From Sporothrix humicola (lineage: Eukaryota > Ascomycota > Sordariomycetes > Ophiostomatales > Ophiostomataceae): a stretch of DNA of 64,000 nucleotides. This document shows positions 33,159-45,900 of the stretch, piece after piece (the stretch's first letter is position 1; the number at the start of each line of letters is the position of its first letter). Under the pieces are notes generated by a model, which searched no databases, had not been told where the DNA came from, and was given only the letters and a program-made list of their open reading frames with translations. The stretch lies in contig WNYE01000049.1 in the NCBI GenBank assembly GCA_021396245.1, positions 1-64,000 on the forward strand. The letters run 5' to 3'. Both the position numbers and the translations under genes were made by a program.

Positions 33159-34933
33159 ATGACGATCTCGGGAATCACCAACGGAAACGGCCACTATGCC
33201 AACGGCCATACTAACGGTGTCAACGGCACCAACGGTGTCAATGGCGTCAACGGCCACAGTGCCAACGGTGTGAACGGCACGAACGGCACGCACAGCTCAA
33301 ACGGCACAAACGGTGCTGCAAATGGCCATGCAAACGGCCACGCCAATGGCAAGCACTCTACATGCAACCAGTCCCGTCTCCGGCCGGCCGTGGCCGACGA
33401 GGTGCAGGACCTGATCTGCGTTGGCTTTGGTCCGGCCAGTCTGGCTGTGGCCGTGGCTGTCCACGATGCCCTGGAGGACGGCACGCTCAAGGAGGCGCCC
33501 AAGATCCTGTTCTTGGAGAAGCAGCACCGGTTTGCATGGCACGCCGGCATGCTCCTGCCGGGCGCCAAGATGCAGATTTCTTTCATCAAGGATCTGGCCA
33601 TGCTGCGGAACCCGCGTTCTGCCTTCACTTTCACAAACTACCTGCACCGCAACGGCCGTCTCGTTGAGTTTACCAACCTGGACACGTTCCTGCCGGCCCG
33701 ATCAGAGTACGAGGACTACCTCCGCTGGTGTGCCAGCTCTTTTGACGAGTCGGTGATCTACGACAGTGAGGTGGTCACGGTCACGTCGGAAGCAGAAATC
33801 AGCCAGGACTCTGAGGTGTCCACATTCCGCGTCGTCAGCAAGGACGTTGTGACTGGGGCTGAGCACGAGTACCGCGCTCGCAACGTGCTCATGGCCACGG
33901 GCGGCAAGCCGTCTCTGCCCGCGTGTCTACCGGCCTCGCACCCGCGCGTCATCCACTCGTCGCAGTTTGCCCACCTCGTGCCCAAGATCCTCAGTAACCC
34001 GCAGGCGCCCTACCGCGTGGCCGTTGTTGGCGCCGGCCAGAGCGCTGCCGAGATCTTCAACAACATCCAGGAGCTGTACCCCAACTCCAAGACGTCGCTC
34101 GTCATGCGCTCCGAGTTTTTGAAGCCCTCGGACGATTCGCCTTTGTAAGTTAGGGCAGGCAGCTGGTTTTTACTGTGTACGGAGCTTTGCTAACTTCCAC
34201 TGCCCCCCAGCGTCAACTCCATCTTCAACCCCGAGTACATTGACAGACTGTACCCCAAGTCCGCCAGCTACAGAAAGAACCTGCTGGCCGATGCCCGCCC
34301 GACAAACTACGGCGTCGTCCGCCTCGAGCTGATCGAGCACCTGTACGAGCGCATGTACCACCAGCGCCGCCTGCTGGGCACGGACGAGTCCCAGTGGCCG
34401 CACCGCATCCTGGGCTCTAGCCAGATTGCCCGCGTCGAGTCGACCGACAAGGAGTCGCTGCGCCTGTTTGTCGAGCCCTACCAGAGCGGTTCCTCGGAGG
34501 CCAGCGAGGCCGAAATTCTGGACGTCGACCTGATTGTCGCCGCCACCGGCTACCAGAGAACCAGCCACCTGACGATGCTCAAGGGCCTGTGGCCACTGCT
34601 GCCCGAGAAGGAGTCGACTACTCAGGAAAACCCGGCGGCCAACATTGGCACGTGGGAGGTCAACGATGCTGCATCCTCCTCCACAAAGGTACTCACCGTG
34701 GCCCGCGACTACCACGTCAAGTTTGCGCCGAGTCGCATTGCGTCCGGCTCAGGCGTCTGGCTGCAAGGCTGCTGCGAAGGAACCCATGGGGTAGGTTGAC
34801 GTCACCATTCTGTCTTATCTCTAAACACCCGCTAACACTTTTCCTCCAGCTGAGCGATACGCTGCTATCTGTCCTCGCCACGCGCTCCGGCGAAATTGTC
34901 GATTCGATTTTCGGTGCCCACTATATCTCATGA
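33159..34933 (+). CDS. sidA: L-ornithine N5-monooxygenase (siderophore biosynthesis)
   Basis: Three exons, 33159-34144, 34211-34790 and 34850-34933, give 549 residues. Introns are 66 nt (GTAAGT, CTAAC, CCCCCAG) and 59 nt (GTAGGT, CTAAC, CTCCAG). The enzyme hydroxylates the side-chain amine of L-ornithine using FAD, NADPH and O2, the first committed step to hydroxamate siderophores. Motifs: the FAD site CVGFGPASLAVAVAV; the substrate/FAD segment WHAGMLLPGAKMQISFIKDLAMLRNP; the NADPH site VAVVGAGQSAAEIF; the family motif DDSPFVNSIFNPEY across intron 1; the ATGY motif (IVAATGYQRT); and the C-terminus GCCEGTHGLSDTLLSVLATR across intron 2. Residues about 7-67 are a low-complexity Asn-Gly repeat, making the protein longer than typical SidA. 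It is probably cytosolic. The NRPS that would use its product lies downstream on the same strand. Confidence 0.95.
33180..33350 (+). repeat. In-frame Asn-Gly (AACGGC-type) coding repeat in sidA
   Basis: Imperfect tandem AACGG(C/T) hexanucleotide-based repeat encoding 16 Asn-Gly dipeptides separated by Thr, Val, Ala or His. It lies between the start codon and the conserved FAD domain. The conserved part begins near residue 75. Confidence 0.88.
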
Positions 34934-37900
34934 TGTATATTTTTTTTCGGGGGAGTTTTATAACGTTAAATTTGGTTACACGTTTTACATTTGCATTTTT
35001 ATCAAGATTGTGTCGTTTTTGTTTTCTTTTCAATTTATGAAGAAAAATATCATCATGTAACAAAAAAAATTGTTTAAATCAGCAATTTATTCTAAAAGCA
35101 ATTCACGAAATTCAAATTAATCCAAATCAAAATATCACGTAAAACCGACGGGTTTTAAACATGTTAACCGATATGTACACCGGTTTTCAACAACCGGGTC
35201 CCAACAATCGCCAATGTCTATGTTGGTGTTGATTGCCTAATACGGAAATAATGCAAGCAATGCACTTGTAAAAGATTACAATGAAGGCGAACAAGAAAAA
35301 GAACTGTCTAGACTTCGCCGGCTACGCTTGCACAACTTGAACTAGCAGGGGCTCAAAGGAATAAGGACGGGTGATGCTCGATGGAAATGTCCCGCCCAGC
35401 GATTTGGACTTGGGAACTTGGGGTGATGGACCGGCCCTGTCTACTACTGTACTCTACCACTTCTACAGATCTTTGGAATGAAAATGGAGAAGGGGAGAAA
35501 GAAGGTCAAAGGAAAAGAAAAAGAGGGAGGGCGATCGAAGGGTGTCCGTCATTCAGAGATCGGTAGGACTCTCCTTGACCTCTTGACATCCCACGCCGAG
35601 ATCTCCCTTAAAAGAATCAGCAGAATTACAATCGATGCTATTCGATCGGACATCACAGCAGCACCAGCTCGGCAATAACTTTTGTAAAACCAAACACAAG
35701 AGGCGTGGAGGAGCTCACGGGCCCTGAGACAACGAGGAGCAAATCAGAGGTAAGGGAAATGAAATCAGAAGCCAGGCGGTGGTTGACTTCCCAGCTGGTT
35801 CGTGGGCCACAAAGATGGAGTGCATGACCACGAGGCGCCGGAAACACAAGCCCATCACGCCAGCATGCACCAGAAAACTGTTGAACATCGCATGCCATCG
35901 CTTGTAGGTGATGCAGGGCGAGGAAAGAAAAAAAGGTGACAAAAAAAGCAAAAGGAGGCGGTTTGACAGCCGCAGCTAGCTTGTTGTTTGTTGGGGTCGT
36001 GCATCGTAAGGTGATCACATTGTGTGACCAGGGACAGTTGTGACAAGCTGTAACCAAACCCCGATGATGAACCGAGCCAGTGAGAGACGGAAGAATTGTA
36101 AGCTGGGACAAAAAGAAGAGAGGTTACTGGTCGCTGGTGGGAGGATCGAGAAAAAAGAAGCGAGACGAACAACAGACGAGGACAAGAAAAGACGAAAAAG
36201 AAAAGAAAAAGACGAATGGCGGCGTCGTAAAGGCGGCATCCCATGTAAGTGCCAATGTAAGGGGGCAGGCGTCGTGGTGGGTGTGGATGTCTTATGGACG
36301 GTTGTGGATTGCTCACAGTGAACGGTGGCCTTGTTATGGCCTTGTTCTGGCCTTGTAGTGGTGTGCGTGCGCGTGGGATGCAGATGGGGAGAAACATGAA
36401 ATGGAAAAAATAGTCACAGAAAAGACCAAGAGGCATCGATGTCGGGGAGGATTGAAGAAAAGGGCAAAAGAAGCGAGATGGAGGGCAGCAAGAAGAGAGG
36501 GGACCGTAAGGATGAAGAGATGTGGGATTGTACCGCTTAAGATGGAGGTAGCTGTTGATGAGCTCTTGAGTTTACAAAGTACGCTGTCAACGACGAAGAG
36601 CAAAACATTTCGAATTGTAACAAATGAAGCATATTGAAAGACAATGAAACAACAAACAAATCGCAGACAGATCGAGACAGAAAAGAAGCAACGAAAATCA
36701 ACCAAATCAGAGGTGGCACATGCGGAGAAGCTGGAGCTAGAGGCGTGGGAACGGGCACAAGAGCTGAGAGCTGGGCCCAACTATGGGCGTGGAGCTTTGC
36801 AGGCAGACTGAAAGATGGTCCATCTTGCATTCATCCCATCGGTAACAGGGGACCTGAGACCTCCTCACTGCTACCCAACTTGCGTCTTCACTTTCACTTT
36901 CCTGCAAAGGCAATGCTCGCCGATGACTACAATGGCTGCAATGACCAAACGAAATAACGAAAAAAGGTGCTTGCATTACGTTGTGTGGATGAGAAAAAGC
37001 AGCAGTAAAGCTCGAAGAGGGGCTTGGCTTGGCATGGCTTCAGTTTCCTTGCTGTTTTTGAAAGAGCGTGGGATAGAGACCGAGGATAAATCATTTGATA
37101 CCTTTGTAAGGATGCTTTGCCTTGTTAAAGTTGCCTTGTAGGAAGCTCTCGATTCCTACTACAACACAGTTCTTTGTTAAAGTGTATCGATGATGGCATT
37201 TTCTCACGTCGTCTAGCCCACATGCTGGCTAGGTCCAAAGAAGTTAAATTGGCCTTATTGGGAAATCTAAACAAATGTGCTCACCAGCAGGTCTAGGTCT
37301 AGGCGGTCCACGCATGACGACGACGATGTATACTAAAATAAGTAAACGACATTTAACACGTCGTAAAAAAGAAGCCATTCTGGTTCCTGGCCTCTTCCGT
37401 AGTTAGCCCTCGGATCTGGGCTAGGCAGCTCCAAATTCAAGGCGATTTGATGTGATTAGCACCCGCACGCCGTAAAGCTGCAAACTGCGGGCCCAGGCCT
37501 GGCAAGGTTGCTTCTGTGGTGGAAAGAAGTGGGAAGGAAAGATGAAAGATGAAAAGATGAGGGGCGCTCGGGGCACAATCACTTGGTTCACTCCCCCTCT
37601 CCCTCGCTCGTTTGCTCGCCCCCTCTCGGATTTGCACTCCCACCTGAATGCACCAACAACGCCTTTTGACTTACATTTCTTGCAGTGTCGCTTGCATTTC
37701 AATGTGACTTTTTTGTGTCGTTGTCGATTTGCAGCACTCACGTTCTTTTTCTTCATCGGCGTTCACTTTTACACAGTAATACTCTCCAGTTCAGTTTCAT
37801 GCCACCACACCCTTTTACAGCTTATTTTCTCCGGGATTTTGTGCAAAATTTTGGACATTCTTCCATTGTTTTCGGTGGCGTCAAGCATACGTCCTCTGTT

Positions 37901-39970
37901 TTCTCTCTCATTTTCGATCTGACTTATGTCGTCCGGCTCGGAGCTAAGAAATAGGCGTCATCTTTTTTGAATTCTCACACGGTCTTTGGATTTATTCATC
38001 GCTTGCCTCGCTTCTTGAAAAATTAAAGGTGATGAAGTAAATAATGGACTCACAAGTACATTGTAGCCCCCATTGTGATATTCATCCCACACCGTCCTCC
38101 ACTCGGTGGACAGATTTCTTTCTTTTGTTCCTTTCGTAGCGCGGGATGCCTATTTCAGGAAACCTGGTTGACTTGAGTTGGTTTTCGTAGATTCGGCTAC
38201 TTATGGGTCACGATTGACTATTTGCCGTCCGCCGCCCGCTTCCCGAGCCTTGCACCGGCTTGTCCGTTGCATCCTACAATGCGTCCGTCAAAAGAAGAAC
38301 GGCGTCTGACTGTCATACGTCTGCCTGTCACGATATTAGTGAAGCCAGCGAGGCCAGCCTGAAAGTGTACCCCACGCTAAGCCAAGCTCCCCTGTCGTTT
38401 TGTGCTCTTGCCCTGTTCACGGACCCAGCGCCTATCGTCCCTGCCCCCTGTAAGCCTTGTAAGCTCTGAACGGCTTTCGACTGAATGAGAACGTATCCCA
38501 CATCTCCGGGCTTGCTCGACGATGACCCCCATCCTCTTGCCTATTTTTACGGGCCGGCTCTCATTCTTGGGACGGACAATGGGGCGAGGACAATTTCATA
38601 GAATTCTGGTTTACTGGGTCTCGTTCACCTTTCTCTTACATGAAAAATAAGTAACAAAATGAATAAGATTGGATGCGAAGGGACGCAAAGGAAGGCATGC
38701 ATGGGACGACACATGCACTCTCATCTCGTAGATGCAAGTACGGAGTAATGCCACAAGATGCTCCTGCATCTTTTTATCTTCCCAAAAAGAGGAGTGCTTC
38801 TAAAAAAGGAAAGAGCACATGTACGAAGCATGTCCAAAGTCTGGCCTTGCAGCAAGAAAGGGAAGGAGCTGGGCAATGCAGAACGACTCTGTTCTTGTAC
38901 GCGTGCCTGGTCGTTGGATCTTTGGGACAATGGGCCTCGCCCTGCGGCGATAGGCCAGATAGCTTAACTGGAACCTTGCCGTGAGGTTCACCCACGCGGT
39001 GGAGGTACGGAGCAAAAAGTGACGACTTTGTGTTTTGTTTTACCCACACCTGAGCACACGCAGTGGCGCTTTCCTAATTGAGTGGGCTGGCCACCTGCCT
39101 TACAGGTATTACTACACCCACGTTCTTGCCTCACATCACTGTGATTTTGGGCTCAGAAGCTCAATAGCTCCTTCCAAAAAGAAACCCACCACACCTTTAG
39201 CTCTTACCTCCGGTAGTCGGATTTGCAACCAATTTAGGGGCTCCGTGGAGCTATGCTCGGCTGTAAAGCGTAAAACGTAAAGAGGGACAGAATTGGGGGG
39301 AGAAGACAGAAAACGTCAAAGACTATCACCAGCAGACGCTATTTTACATGTCAACACGAGACTCGAGACTCAATACCTAGAGCCTACCAGTGGGGTGCTT
39401 TGAGAGGGCTCCAGCATGCTACCAACGAGATCCTCAATTCGCAATCCTTCCCACGACCCAAGACTCACGACCTCCACGCTTGGAGCCTCACCCTTGCAGC
39501 CATTTCTTTTCTTTTACATTCGTTTTCAAACTCTTGCACATGCTCTCTCCACCTTGAGCACACCCTCGTTGGGTCTTGAGAGGGCCTTGAGAGAGTCTCT
39601 GGCGACAGATCATCTCCCCAAAAGGCGACTTTCACATTAGAAACGCAAAACGGCCTGCCCACGGACCACACACAAGCGAACCATTGACGACGATGCTTTT
39701 GACATATCAAAATAACGACACACATCATTGGTCTTTTCTTTTGCCGTTTTTGTTTTGTTGTCCTGCATTTACGGCCCCTTTCACTGTTTTATTGCATCTC
39801 AGCTTTGCATCTCATCTCATGATTCTCACAGAGCGAAGCGATCCATAAATCACATCATTTTTCAAGCCTTGCTTTTCGTTGGTTGAAGCTTTCACTTCAT
39901 AGCAAACGACAACCCATATTTCACACCAAAGTACATACGACTTACACATACAACACTCACACACACAACA
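34934..39970. other. 5.0 kb gene-free region between sidA and the NRPS gene
   Basis: Begins with the AT-rich 3' flank of sidA (34930-35130). No open frame shows domains, sensible splice structure or coding bias. The last few hundred bases are an A/C-rich leader ending in CACACAACAATGG. No ATCWGATAA-type element was found by eye. It must contain the NRPS promoter. Confidence 0.5.
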
Positions 39971-42900
39971 ATGGAAGACAAACAACTTTCAGTTCTCAAT
40001 CCGGAACCCCGGAAACTGCCGGGCCCGGAATTGCTTCATTTGCTGGTTTCCGGCGACGAGGTCACCAGCAAAGATGGCACATCAGACCAAAATGTGGCCA
40101 GTGCGTCGCGGGCCGAGCCTGAACCGCAAAAACCGCCAGCCCTCGACTACCGGGCCCCGGACGGCACTCATGTGACGCTGTCATACCCGGAGTTGCACCA
40201 AATAGCAGGCAATCTGGCCGCCAGAATACTCGAGCGGCTACCGTCGGCTGAGGTCACATCGGACGATTCGGCCGAGCCGACTGGTTCGGAGACTTCGGCC
40301 CCGGCTCCGAAAGAGCTTGTTGTCCCGGTGCTGATTCCACAAGCACCGGAGCTCTATGTCTCACTCTTGGCCATCCTCAAGGCCGGCGGCGCCTTTTGTC
40401 CTATCCAGCTGGACGCGCCGCCGGACCGCATCCGCTTTATTCTGGGCGATGTGGGCGCTGATGTCGTGCTGACGACGTCGGCCATGGCGGCCAGGCTGCC
40501 GGAGGATATCAGGGAGTCTCTGCAAGTCATTCTTGTCGACGAGCTGCACCTGTTTGATGGACAGGACTCTCTGCAGACATTGCCAAATACCTCGCTGGTC
40601 CCCCGACCCGTCGGCCCCAACGATCTGGCCTATGTCATGTACACATCCGGCTCGACAGGCACGCCCAAGGGCGTCGGCGTCCCGCATGGTGCAGCCACCC
40701 AGAGTCTCTTGTCTCACGACCGCCATGTTCCCAGCTTTGAGCGCTTTTTGCAGTTTGCCGCACCGACCTTTGACGTTTCCGTCTTTGAAATCTTCTTCCC
40801 CTGGTTCCGCGGCTCGACGCTTGTCTGCTGCAGTCGGGCCGAGATGCTCGACGATCTGCCGGCCGTCATCACGTCGCTCAACGTGGATGCATGTGAGCTG
40901 ACGCCCACCGTGGCCGGCAGTCTGCTGCAGAGCCGAGCCAACGCACCTGGTTTGCGCCTGCTCCTGACGATTGGCGAGATGCTGACGGAGCCAGTCGTCC
41001 GTGAGTTTGGTGCCTCCCCGGACCAGCCCAGCATTTTGTGGGCCATGTACGGCCCGACCGAGGCGGCGATCCACTGCACACTGCAACCGGCCTTGAACGG
41101 CGCTGCCTCCGTCAAGAACATTGGCTTCCCGCTGGACACCGTGTCGGCCTACATCGTGGCCATTCCAGACGAAGAGGCCGGGATAAGCGGCAAGGATGGG
41201 TCGGGCGACCCTCTGATCATGCCTCTGGGCGAAGTCGGCGAGTTGGCCGTCGGCGGCTACCAGCTGGCCCGCGGGTACATTAACCGACCGGAGCAGACGG
41301 CCGCCGCGTTTATCGACACGCGAAAGTATGGTCGCCTGTACCGCACTGGTGACAAAGCCCGCATTACCGACCAGGGTATCTTGGAGTGCTCCGGCCGCCT
41401 GGCAGGCGGCCAGATCAAGCTGCGCGGTCAGCGCATCGAGCTCGGCGAGGTCGAGCAGGCCGTGCTGCGGGCCGACGGCTGTCTGGGCAGTGTTGCCGCT
41501 GTCATCAACGGCATTCTCGTGGCCTTTTGCGATGTGGGACCCAAGGCCATCCCAGACGCTGCCTCCAACCGCCTGGAAGAAGGAATACTTGAGTCATGTC
41601 GATCGTGGCTGCCGCGCTTTATGATCCCCGGCGACATTGTCCTCATGCCCGATTTCCCGCGGCTGGCGTCGGGCAAGGTCGACCGTAAACGGCTTGCGAG
41701 CGAGTATGCCGAGACAAACACGCAGCAGACGACAGAGGCCTCACAGTCTGAGTTCAAAGATGACCTGGAACGCGAGCTGCACGATATTGCCCAGTCAGTC
41801 TTGGGCTCATCCATCAACAGCACAGCATCTCTTGCTGCTGCCGGCCTTGACTCACTAAAAGCTATCCGCTTTGCTGCATCCATTCGCAAATCGGGTCTGT
41901 CTCACGTTAGTGCTGTGGATGTGCTCGAGTCGAAAACGATTGCCGCACTGCATTCACGTATACAACAGTCTGCGCCAGATTCAGAGGCGACACACGTACA
42001 GGCTCAGGACAACACCATTGACGTCACCTCATTGCTGGCTGACAGTCAGATTGCTCGAGAACATCTCAAGCTAGACGAGATTGAGAGCGTGTTGGAGTGT
42101 ACCCCAATACAAACGGCCATGCTGGCCGAGACGCTGGCGGATCCAAGAGCTTACTGTAACTGGGTCGAGCTTGGCATCAAAGGCAGCTATGGCACTGCGA
42201 CGATCGAGGCGGCCCTAAAGCGTCTTATTTTGGACAATGAGATTCTGCGAGCCAGCTTTGTCCAGTACAAGGGCCGCTTTGTGCAGGCCACCCGCCGCGA
42301 GGCAGTAGATACCCAAATACGGGTTGTTACGGAACTGCAACGGGACTTTCAGTTGGATACAGACGTGTCTCTGCTGATCCCGTTCTTTGTCGAAGTCGAG
42401 GACGTTGACCAGTCTGAGTCTGAAGACCGCCGTGTCATCCTTCACTTGCACCACGCGGTCTACGATGGATGGTCCACTGACCTTCTCCGCTCTGACTTTT
42501 ACTCCTACCTCCAAGGAGAGGCCAGCCGGACACCCACACCATACTCTTCTATTGTACAACACTATCGCTCAATCGGCATAGCACAACACAATTCCGCTGA
42601 GCGCTTCTGGGCAGAGACCCTCAACGGCTACCAGCCACCCGCTCTCCCTGAGTTAAATCCGCGTTGCGATGTGACTGGTCGGGTCCTCACAAAGGTGTCG
42701 ACTCTCACTGCAGTCGACGGGACATCCATTGACAGGGCACAGGTTGACCGCGTGGCTACGGCCGTCGGCTGTAGCACGCAAGCCCTCTTCCAGGCCGCGC
42801 TGGCGTGGCTGTGGAGCGGTCTTGTCGGCTCATCGGATGTTGTTCTGGGCACTGTCACGTCGGGACGCACCATCACTGTGGACGGCATCGAGACCATCAT

Positions 42901-45900
42901 GGGGCCATGCCTGCAGACGGTGCCGCTGAGAGCAGATTTGTCTCGAATGCGGACCATTCGTGATCTGCTGTCGAGCATTCACACGTCCAACCGTGCTCTT
43001 CTGGCGCATGCCTTCCTCCCGCTCTCTGAAATAAAAAAGATTGCCGGTGTTCGGCCTGGACAGCCGCTGTACGACGTCCTGTTTGTCTACCAGGAGTCCA
43101 TGTACAGCCAGGTGAATGCAGACGACATAGTTGTCGAGCTGGACCACAAGGACTACCTGGAGACGAAGTTGCTCTGGGAGGTGGAACCTAGACCGGAGAC
43201 TGATGCGAGTGGCGGCACATTCCGGATTCGCACGACGTTCTATGCCGACACGTTCCCAGAGGCACAAGTTGAGACACTCATGGCGCAGTATGCCGCTGTA
43301 TTTGGCAGCATGATTGCCAACCTTGACGAGGCCATTTCTTCGCTACACTCTGGAATCCCAACGGCCCTTCAATCCCGCCACAATCTTGACTACCGCTCCT
43401 TTAACGGCTGCCCCGACCTGGCCCAACTTGTGCAGGAGACTGCCAGACGGACACCGGACCGGCCTGCTGTCTGCTTTGCAATCGCGATTGAAGATGGCGT
43501 CGGCGGTGGTGACGGTTCACTTCAATGCACCACTGTCACCTTTGACGAGCTCAACCGGCTGGCCAACCGCATTGCACGCTGTCTGCGGCAGTCTTTGGGG
43601 GTGAAGACCGGCGATGCCGTGGCCATTGTCATGGAAAAGTCTGTTCTCTTGTATGCGGGAATTCTTGGTATCCTCAAGGCCGGCTGTGCATACCTGCCTC
43701 TTCTGCCGACTACGCCTCTGGCGAGAGTTCAAACCATTCTTGAACAGGCCGGTGTTCGCTGCACCCTTTCAGACTCTCCTACTTTGAGTTCAATCTCTTC
43801 TCTCAACATCTGCCCTATGTTTGACCTGCAGTCGGCCGACCTCAGCACTTTCTCCGACGACAACTTTGACGGAGACGAAGTCATCCCGGCGGACCCGGCT
43901 CGGATTGCCAACATTGTCTACACTTCGGGCAGCACTGGCGTCCCCAAGGGTGTCTGTGTCACACAGCTCAACATCTGCAGCAACCTCGACGTTCTGTCGA
44001 GAATCTATCCTGTCTCTCACGAAAACAGTGGACGTCTGCTGCAGTCCTGCTCACAGGCCTTTGACGTTTCCGTCTTTGAGATCTTTTTCAGCTGGGTCTA
44101 TGGTTTGTGCATCTGCTCGGCCACCAACGATGTCCTATTTGCCGACCTCGAACGGGCCATTCGTTTGTTTGGCGTAACCCTTCTGAGTATGACGCCGACT
44201 GTTGCTGGACTCGTCAACCCAAAGAACACACCGTCTGTCGAGTTTCTCGTGACGGCCGGCGAGCCGCTGACCGAGAGAGTGGCCACGACATGGTCAAAAC
44301 AGCTCTTCCAGGGCTACGGCCCGTCCGAGACGACCAACATTTGCACCGTCAAGAAGATGGCGCTGGGTGACACGATCCGCCACCTCGGCTTTGCCTTTGA
44401 GAACACGTCGACGGTTGTTCTCAAGATTGGCGACGAGAGCGGCGCCACTGTCCCTCTCGGAGCTGTCGGCGAGTTTTGTTTTGGCGGCGACCAGGTCGTG
44501 GCGGGCTATCTTGGCTTGCCGTCGTTGACAGCAGAAAAGTTTATCGAGCACCCTCAGTATGGCCGCCTCTACCGATCGGGCGATATAGGGCGCATGCTGC
44601 CCGACGGGTCACTCATGATCACCGGCCGCATCGACGACCAGATCAAGCTGCGCGGTCAACGCATCGAGCTCAACGAAATTAATGCCGTTCTCTGTGCGTC
44701 GCCGCTCGTCTCGAAAGCGGTTACGATTGTTGTCCGCCAAGAGGGTGCCTCTAGTGGCAACTCGGAACAGCTTGCTGCCTTCTTTGTGCCCGCGTCGTCC
44801 GACTCTGCCACGTTCCGTCTTCTCGAGGCCGGCCAAGACCTGACGGCATCACTCTTCCGCGACCTCCAGTCTCGACTGCCCGTCTACATGGTCCCCACCA
44901 TTTTGGTGCCCATTGCCAATGTGCCACTGACGCCGGCCGGTAAAGTAAACAAGGCGCTGTTGCTGGAAACGTTCCGTGGTCTGACGCAAGACCAGCTGGC
45001 GGGAGTTGCCAATAGTTCGGGCCAAACAGAGGAGGGTGACAATGATGCCACGCAATGGGCCGATATTGAGCGTGATGTTTGCAACATTGTGTCCGACGTT
45101 CTCAAGACGGACGCCCAGAGCATTGGTCGCTGGACACCGTTGGCCAGCCTCGGTCTCGACTCGCTGTCTGCCATCCACATCGCTCGTCGCCTGGGCGAGT
45201 CCGTGTCCAAAACCCGACTGGTCATCTCCGACATTCTGCGGAACATGTCTGTTGCACAGCTGACTCAATTGATCAAGGACAAGACGGATGTAGCGGCTGA
45301 TACCTCCTCAGCCTTCAGCCTGGATGTCTTTTCTTCAAAGTTCCTGGCTGAGCTCAGTTCCAGCCTCGACGAAAGAGGCCTGTCATCCACAAAGCCTGCT
45401 CTGCCTTGCATGCCACTTCAAGAGGCAATGCTGGTCTCGCCAACTCGCGGGAGATCATATGTCAACAGCATGCTCTTCCGCTTGGCGATTTCTGAAGATA
45501 AGATGCAAGCTGCCTGGAGGGAGATCTGTACTCGTCAAGATATATTGCGCACATGCTTTGTGACGACAGACCACCCGACATACCCCATTGCTCAAGTTGT
45601 TCTGGACACTTACACTGCATCGTGGCTGGATTTGAAGACGTCTTCCACGGAGAGCCTCGACTCTCTCGTCGAACAGCATGTACAGTCACTGTCCAACCCC
45701 GTCGAGTCATTCCAACCGCCCGTGTCGTTTGCTACCATCAGAGACGGACAGGACACATACCTATCCTTTGTCTGCCATCATGCAGTCTATGACGGAGAGG
45801 CCATGGGGCGTCTCCTCTGGGAGGTTGAGCAGCTCTTGAACCAGACTGAGGACCGCTCCGACACTTCGACGCCTGCACCACAGTTCAGCACCTTCCTCAA

